The position numbers and the translations under genes are program-made. This document shows positions 60,123 to 64,000 of a DNA stretch of 64,000 nt, piece by piece; positions within the stretch are counted from its first letter, which is position 1; each line of letters opens with the position of its first letter. This stretch comes from Proteinivorax tanatarense (GTDB lineage Bacteria; Bacillota; Proteinivoracia; Proteinivoracales; Proteinivoracaceae), in assembly GCF_040267685.1 (NCBI RefSeq), contig NZ_CP158367.1, positions 1,116,001 to 1,180,000 on the forward strand, given 5' to 3'. The notes beneath the pieces were generated by a model that worked only from the letters and a program-made list of their open reading frames with translations, searched no databases and was not told the DNA's origin.

Positions 60123-61271
60123 ATGAGGAAAATTTTAAGTGGTGTTCTGATAGTTTTTCTTTGTTTTAGTGGAACCCAAGTTGCTTCAAGTCAGGAGTTT
60201 GAGTTGGAATGTGAAGCAGCTTTGTTAATGGAGCCTACAACAGGGAAAGTAGTTTTTGAACATGAAGCACATCAGCAGTTTCCCATAGCATCAATTACAA
60301 AAGTTATGACTTTATTGTTAGCTATGGAAGCTATTGAAGAGGGTAGGGTTAGTCTTGAAGATACAGTTGTCGCAAGTCAAAGAGCTTCAGAAATGGGTGG
60401 CTCTCAAATATTTTTGGAAAAAGGACAAGAGATTTCTTTTGAAGATTTATTAATTGCTGTTGCTGCTGGTTCCGCAAACGATGCTTCAGTAGCAGTCGCA
60501 GAACATGTATCTACCAGTGTAGAAGGTTTCGTTGATGACATGAATACAAGAGCTAATCAACTAGGTATGAAAAACACAGAGTTTTTAAATCCATCAGGAT
60601 TACCCATTGATGAAAAAGAAAATTTAAGCACGGCATATGATGTAGCTCTAATGTCAAGGGAACTATTAAAATATCCCAAAGTACATGAATGGGCAACAGT
60701 TCAATGGGATACAGAATTTTTAGGAGATGTTTACCTATCTAATACAAACTTAAAATTTTTGACAAATTATCCCGGGGCTGATGGACTTAAAACAGGGTGG
60801 ACAACAGAAGCAGGATATTGTATATCGGCAACGGCATTACGTGAAGATACAAGATTTTTGGCTATAATTTTAAAATCTCCTTCACCGGATCAAAGGTTGA
60901 AAGAAACTAACCAGTTACTGAATTATGGTTTTGCGAATTATAAAACCCAAAATATCTATGAGCAAGGTGAAGTGATCAAAACAGTTGAGGTAGAAAAAGG
61001 AAGTGTTACTGAAGTAGACCTCAAAACAGAAGAAAAAATATCTGTGCTTTTAGACAAAAAGCAAGAAGGTGAAATTACCACCTCAATAAATGTACCTAAG
61101 CGGATAGACGCACCTATAGCTAAAGGGGAAAAAGTGGGGGTTATAGAAGTTTTAAGGGATGGCACTGTGATAGAAAAAATTGATCTAACTGTAGAAAAAG
61201 AAGTTGATGAAGCTGGCACAATGCAACTGTTTGGAAGATCTTTAAAAGAACTTTTGCGTACTGTTAGATAA
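60123..61271 (+). CDS. dacF: D-alanyl-D-alanine carboxypeptidase (DacF-type, low-molecular-weight PBP)
   Basis: A ~382-residue penicillin-binding carboxypeptidase with a signal peptide (about 1-26). The S11 active site has SITK (the SxxK motif), GSAND (the SxN motif) and GLKTGWT (the KTG motif). A C-terminal beta-rich domain and a terminal amphipathic helix anchor it to the membrane. The frame opens 10 codons earlier, but AGGAGG and the signal peptide favour ATG 60123. dacF directly before spoIIA-sigF is the normal arrangement. Confidence 0.93.
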   Translation: MRKILSGVLIVFLCFSGTQVASSQEFELECEAALLMEPTTGKVVFEHEAHQQFPIASITKVMTLLLAMEAIEEGRVSLEDTVVASQRASEMGGSQIFLEKGQEISFEDLLIAVAAGSANDASVAVAEHVSTSVEGFVDDMNTRANQLGMKNTEFLNPSGLPIDEKENLSTAYDVALMSRELLKYPKVHEWATVQWDTEFLGDVYLSNTNLKFLTNYPGADGLKTGWTTEAGYCISATALREDTRFLAIILKSPSPDQRLKETNQLLNYGFANYKTQNIYEQGEVIKTVEVEKGSVTEVDLKTEEKISVLLDKKQEGEITTSINVPKRIDAPIAKGEKVGVIEVLRDGTVIEKIDLTVEKEVDEAGTMQLFGRSLKELLRTVR

Positions 61272-61297
61272 GACTTGCTTTTAAAGCAAGTCTTTTT
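61271..61297 (+). terminator. Terminator between dacF and spoIIAA
   Basis: A 10-bp perfect stem (AGACTTGCTT with AAGCAAGTCT) with a tiny loop and a T run. Confidence 0.9.
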
Positions 61298-61318
61298 TGT
61301 TAAAGAGAATGTTAATTA

Positions 61319-61346
61319 GCAGGAAAAAAATAGTTTTTGGCGAAAT
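61319..61346 (+). promoter_or_regulatory. Candidate SigH promoter for spoIIAA-spoIIAB-sigF
   Basis: GCAGGAAAA (61319-61327), then 11 bp, then GGCGAAAT (61339-61346). This fits the SigH pattern RnAGGAwWW-N11-12-RnnGAAT with one mismatch in -10. spoIIA is SigH- and Spo0A-controlled in Bacillus. No clear 0A box was found here. Confidence 0.5.
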
Positions 61347-61379
61347 GTATTTTTAACAAGATAACATGGGGGGAGAAAG

Positions 61380-61727
61380 TTGAATATAAAATTTATTTAT
61401 GAGAACAACTGTATTATTGCCGTTGTTGATGGAGAATTGGACCATCATACTGGAGGGAAAGTTAGAGAAAAACTGAAAAAAGAAATTGAGAAAGACCTAG
61501 CATCTAACTTAATAATTGACTGTGAAAAACTAAAATTTATGGATAGCTCTGGTCTTGGTGTAATCTTAGGTAGGTACAAAGAGTTAAGTGCTAAAGACTG
61601 CAATTTAATTCTCAGTGGTTTGCGACCAAACATAAAAAAAGTAATTAACTTGTCAGGAGTGGACAAAATAATAAAGTGCTATCCTGACTTAAACTCAGCT
61701 AAAAGTGCAGTAAAGGAGGAATATTAG
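61380..61727 (+). CDS. spoIIAA: Anti-anti-sigma factor SpoIIAA
   Basis: A 115-residue STAS-domain protein that, when dephosphorylated, binds SpoIIAB and frees SigF in the forespore. The phosphorylation site is in KFMDSSGLGVILGR, with Ser56/57 after Asp55. TTG start behind GGGGGGAG. It abuts spoIIAB with no intergenic base. Confidence 0.95.
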   Translation: MNIKFIYENNCIIAVVDGELDHHTGGKVREKLKKEIEKDLASNLIIDCEKLKFMDSSGLGVILGRYKELSAKDCNLILSGLRPNIKKVINLSGVDKIIKCYPDLNSAKSAVKEEY

Positions 61728-62162
61728 TTGGAAAACTATATGGAGTTAAAAATACCAAGCTTATCAAAAAATGAGTCTTTTGCAAGGGTAACTATAGCAA
61801 GTTTTGCCTCTCAGCTAGACCCAACTGTGGAGGAAATAAATGATATCAAAACCGCAGTTTCTGAAGCGGTGACAAATGCTATTATTCATGGGTATGAAAA
61901 TGAAATGGGTGAGTTATATATTTCAGCAAAAATAACTGCTAATACAGTAGAAATAAAAGTAAAGGATACTGGGCGGGGTATAGAAGATGTGGAAAAGGCA
62001 AGGGAACCTTTATTTACATCTAAACCAGAGTTGGAGAGATCAGGTATGGGGTTTACGATAATTGAAAATTTTATGGATGAGGTAGAAATTTTATCTAAAA
62101 CCGGATCTGGAACTCAAATCACTATGCGTAAAAAGATTGTTCCCTCAACTACTGAGAAGTAA
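61728..62162 (+). CDS. spoIIAB: Anti-sigma F factor/serine kinase SpoIIAB
   Basis: A 144-residue GHKL-fold kinase with an N-box ([11 protein letters not shown] near 46), DTGRGIED near 83 and a lid with [11 protein letters not shown] near 105. It holds SigF inactive and phosphorylates SpoIIAA. TTG start behind AAAGGAGG; an in-frame ATG lies 12 bp further on. It is in the spoIIA operon between spoIIAA and sigF. Confidence 0.95.
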   Translation: MENYMELKIPSLSKNESFARVTIASFASQLDPTVEEINDIKTAVSEAVTNAIIHGYENEMGELYISAKITANTVEIKVKDTGRGIEDVEKAREPLFTSKPELERSGMGFTIIENFMDEVEILSKTGSGTQITMRKKIVPSTTEK

Positions 62163-62174
62163 GGGGTTGTTAAT

Positions 62175-62924
62175 ATGCACTGGAATATTAACAGAGCTAA
62201 CCAGTATCCTCTACTTTCAAAAACAGAAGTAGAGAAGTTATTTGAACGGTATGAAAAAGGAGATGAAGTGGCAAGGGAAAAACTGATAAATCATAACTTA
62301 AGACTTGTTGGTAAAGTGGTAGAAAGGTATAGGGGAGTCTATGACACTGATGACTTATTTCAAATTGGCTGTATTGGGTTATTAAAGGCTATTGACTCTT
62401 TTGACTTTAAGCAGAATGTTAGTTTTTCCACCTATGCCTTTCCAAAAATTATAGGTGAAATTAAGATGTATTTTAGGGATAACAACCCTATAAAAATTAG
62501 CAGGAAGCAAATGAGTCAATCACAACTGGTGAAAAAAACACAAGAAGAACTAACACAAAAACTAAAAAGAACCCCACAGGTCAGTGAAATTGCAAAGCAT
62601 ATGGAGTTATCAGTAGAAGAAGTGGTGGTGGCGTTAGACGCCCTTCAACCTATTCAGTCTTTGGAGCAACCTGTTGGTGAGGAAGAAGGTTTTTTCTTAA
62701 AGGATCAACTTAAAGATAATCAGTTTGCTAAAAAGTTTGACAATAAGCTCTTTTTAAAAGAAATTTTAACATCTTTAAATGAGTTAGAAAGAAAAGTAAT
62801 TATTTTAAGATATTTTAAAGAAAAATCCCAAAGCCAAATAGCACAGACTTTAGATATGACACAAGTTCAAGTATCCAGGCTAGAAAAAAAAATAATAAAA
62901 AAACTAAAAGATTTTGCTCAATAG
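62175..62924 (+). CDS. sigF: Forespore sigma factor SigF
   Basis: A 249-residue sigma-70 family protein with region 2 (DDLFQIGCIGLLKAIDSFDF near 57-76), region 3 and a region 4 helix-turn-helix (KSQSQIAQTLDMTQVQVSRLEKK in pieces near 218-240). It is the first compartment-specific sigma factor, active in the early forespore. RBS AAGGGG. A terminator lies directly after it. Confidence 0.96.
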   Translation: MHWNINRANQYPLLSKTEVEKLFERYEKGDEVAREKLINHNLRLVGKVVERYRGVYDTDDLFQIGCIGLLKAIDSFDFKQNVSFSTYAFPKIIGEIKMYFRDNNPIKISRKQMSQSQLVKKTQEELTQKLKRTPQVSEIAKHMELSVEEVVVALDALQPIQSLEQPVGEEEGFFLKDQLKDNQFAKKFDNKLFLKEILTSLNELERKVIILRYFKEKSQSQIAQTLDMTQVQVSRLEKKIIKKLKDFAQ

Positions 62925-62927
62925 ATT

Positions 62928-62972
62928 AAAGGTATAACCAGCGATTTTTTGCTGATGTTATACCTTTTTTGT
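62928..62972 (+). terminator. Terminator after sigF
   Basis: AAAGGTATAAC pairs with GTTATACCTTT with inner CAGC/GCTG pairing, then a T run. Confidence 0.85.
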
Positions 62973-63009
62973 TTTTAAGGAATACTAAAAATATTGGGAG
63001 GTGAATTAG

Positions 63010-63171
63010 GTGTTAATAAGTAGATGGTACTGGATAATGATCTCAATTTTTTTAGTTTTAGCTTTAACCTTTTTGTTTTATTTTTATAGAACCAGCCCCT
63101 CAGAAGAAGATTTGCCTAATGATGTAAAAAGAGTTAGCCTATATGAAAGTTTGGTGATTTATCGGTGCTAG
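63010..63171 (+). CDS. Small single-pass membrane protein (53 aa) upstream of spoVAA
   Basis: A GTG 6 nt behind GGGAGGTG opens 53 codons encoding a product that starts MLISRWYWIMISIFLVLALT. It has one hydrophobic helix (about 6-26), then YRTSPSEEDLPND and an RVSLYESLVIYRC end. Its stop overlaps the spoVAA GTG by 7 bp, so translation is probably coupled. I do not recognise the family. The ribosome binding site, position between sigF and spoVAA, and coupling make it a likely real gene of the forespore programme. Confidence 0.65.
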   Translation: MLISRWYWIMISIFLVLALTFLFYFYRTSPSEEDLPNDVKRVSLYESLVIYRC

Positions 63172-63776
63172 TATATATACATTACAAGGAAAGAATAACC
63201 GTTGTAAAAAATCAGACAGTATACCTTGAAGATATAGCAGATATAGTTATGGCTGAGTCGAAAAAGAAAGAAGAACTTTTAAAGTTTCCAATCGAAATAA
63301 ACACAAGTACCTCAGGTATAAAAATTATATCTGCTTTAGATATAATACAACAATTAATTGTGGAGTATCCAGATCTGCATTTTGATTTATTAGGAAAAGA
63401 CGGAATTATTGTAGAGGTGGTTTCTAAAAAAATCAAAGGCCTAAAGGGAAGGCATATAATAGCTTTAGTTGTGGCTTGGTTGATTATATTTATAGGCTCT
63501 GGACTTGCAATCATGAGTTTTCATGCTGATGTAAGTATGCCCCTTGTTCATAGACAAATATTTCATTTGTTGACTGGGGAGAATGAGCCCCATCCGTTAC
63601 TTTTGCAGATACCTTACTCTTTAGGTATAGGTTTAGGTATGGTTATATTTTTTAACCATATTGGGAAGATTAAAAAAAGGCAGGAGCCTAGTCCTTTAGA
63701 GGTAGAGATGTTTTTGTACAATCAGAATGTCAATAAGTACCTCACTAAAGAAGCAAGCACAAAAAAAGATGATTAG
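63165..63776 (+). CDS. spoVAA: Stage V sporulation protein AA
   Basis: A 203-residue SpoVAA. It has an N-terminal soluble domain, two transmembrane segments (about 99-119 and 149-165), and the conserved DVSMPLVHRQIF, LLQIPYSLGIGLGMVIFFNHI and PSPLEVEMF segments known from the Bacillus protein. It is part of the SpoVA complex that moves dipicolinic acid into the forespore. GTG start, overlapping genes on both sides. SigG control is expected from the family. Confidence 0.93.
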   Translation: MLVYIHYKERITVVKNQTVYLEDIADIVMAESKKKEELLKFPIEINTSTSGIKIISALDIIQQLIVEYPDLHFDLLGKDGIIVEVVSKKIKGLKGRHIIALVVAWLIIFIGSGLAIMSFHADVSMPLVHRQIFHLLTGENEPHPLLLQIPYSLGIGLGMVIFFNHIGKIKKRQEPSPLEVEMFLYNQNVNKYLTKEASTKKDD

Positions 63777-64000
63777 TATCATAAGTCAGCATTTAATCTT
63801 TGGGTTTATTGGTATTTCAAGTGGAGTTATAGTGGGTACTTCTTTAGCAGCTTTCTTAACTGTATTAGATGTAATTCCAAGATTAGCACAGCTTCTAAGA
63901 ATAAAGCAAAAAGTAGTCTTAGAAACAGCAATAACTTTTGGCGCTGTAATGGGCACCTTAGTAACTGTTTTGGATTTAGAGATGTTCCTGCCTAGCTTTA
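63769..64000 (+). CDS. spoVAB: Stage V sporulation protein AB (partial, runs off the window)
   Basis: The first 77 codons of a membrane protein. FGFIGISSGVIVGTSLAAFLTVL and IPRLAQLL resemble SpoVAB. It overlaps the end of spoVAA by 8 bp. The gene is cut by the window edge, so length and C terminus cannot be judged. Confidence 0.88.
   Translation, partial: MISIISQHLIFGFIGISSGVIVGTSLAAFLTVLDVIPRLAQLLRIKQKVVLETAITFGAVMGTLVTVLDLEMFLPSF

Noticed and set aside
59981..60169. 62-codon ORF before dacF
   Set aside because: It overlaps the dacF ribosome binding site and signal peptide region in another frame and has no convincing start signal.

Overview
The window is a chromosomal segment of a low-GC, endospore-forming, anaerobic member of the Clostridia. 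The evidence is the complete spoIIIA operon, spoIVB, spo0A, spoIIM, dacF-spoIIA-sigF and spoVA genes, together with ferredoxin-dependent 2-oxoacid oxidoreductase, rubrerythrin, an NfnAB-like transhydrogenase pair and amino-acid fermentation genes. An OLE RNA with its protein partner OapA points to one of the extremophilic (alkaliphilic, halophilic or thermophilic) anaerobic Firmicutes; this placement is inferred, and no 16S gene is present. Nearly all genes are on the + strand; only a MORN-repeat metallopeptidase, rubrerythrin and one very small ORF are on the - strand.

Layout. 0.1-9.1 kb: single genes (exonuclease III, a formimidoylglutamase-like hydrolase, a DUF348/G5/RlpA-like wall protein, a SEDS protein, Asp23, a GapB-like GAPDH, the MORN/ATLF-like membrane protein), with a 1 kb non-coding tandem repeat at 3.2-4.2 kb. 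9.4-17.2 kb: spoIIIAA-AH, then asp23-amaP-DUF2273, nusB and a TsaD-like paralogue. 17.3-30.3 kb: nfnAB and the isoprenoid/DNA-repair cluster folD-xseA-xseB-ispA-DUF212-OLE RNA-oapA-dxs-tlyA-hypothetical-nadK-recN. 30.5-36.9 kb: spoIVB, spo0A, then steA, a SteB/MctB-like gene and two envelope glycosyl/phosphoglycosyl transferase genes. 37.0-47.6 kb: a sigma-54 enhancer-binding protein followed by a sigma-54-promoted operon for branched-chain amino acid oxidation (two Leu/Val dehydrogenases, two butyrate kinases, phosphate butyryltransferase, a P-loop ATPase, ferredoxin and VorBAC). 48.1-55.7 kb: peptidase, DUF3866, spoIIM, alanine dehydrogenase (also behind a sigma-54-type promoter), rubrerythrin, ATP-grasp ligase, xerD. 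55.7-64 kb: nucleoside salvage (deoB, two PNP paralogues, pdp), dacF, spoIIAA-AB-sigF, a small membrane ORF, spoVAA and the start of spoVAB.

How it fits together. The organism appears to ferment amino acids. Val/Leu/Ile are deaminated by the dehydrogenases, the 2-oxoacids are oxidised to acyl-CoA by Vor with reduction of ferredoxin, and ATP is made through phosphate butyryltransferase and butyrate kinase. Alanine is handled by Ald under a similar promoter, and NfnAB could balance ferredoxin, NADH and NADPH.

The most notable items are the OLE RNA/OapA locus with a 38-bp perfect palindrome inside the RNA; ORF-less group II intron-derived repeats placed 6-9 nt behind terminator hairpins at all three loci; a membrane protein joining MORN repeats to an anthrax-lethal-factor-like zinc peptidase domain; a second PNP carrying MTA-phosphorylase-like specificity residues; paired sigma-54 promoters with upstream dyads; and two small ORFs with strong ribosome binding sites.
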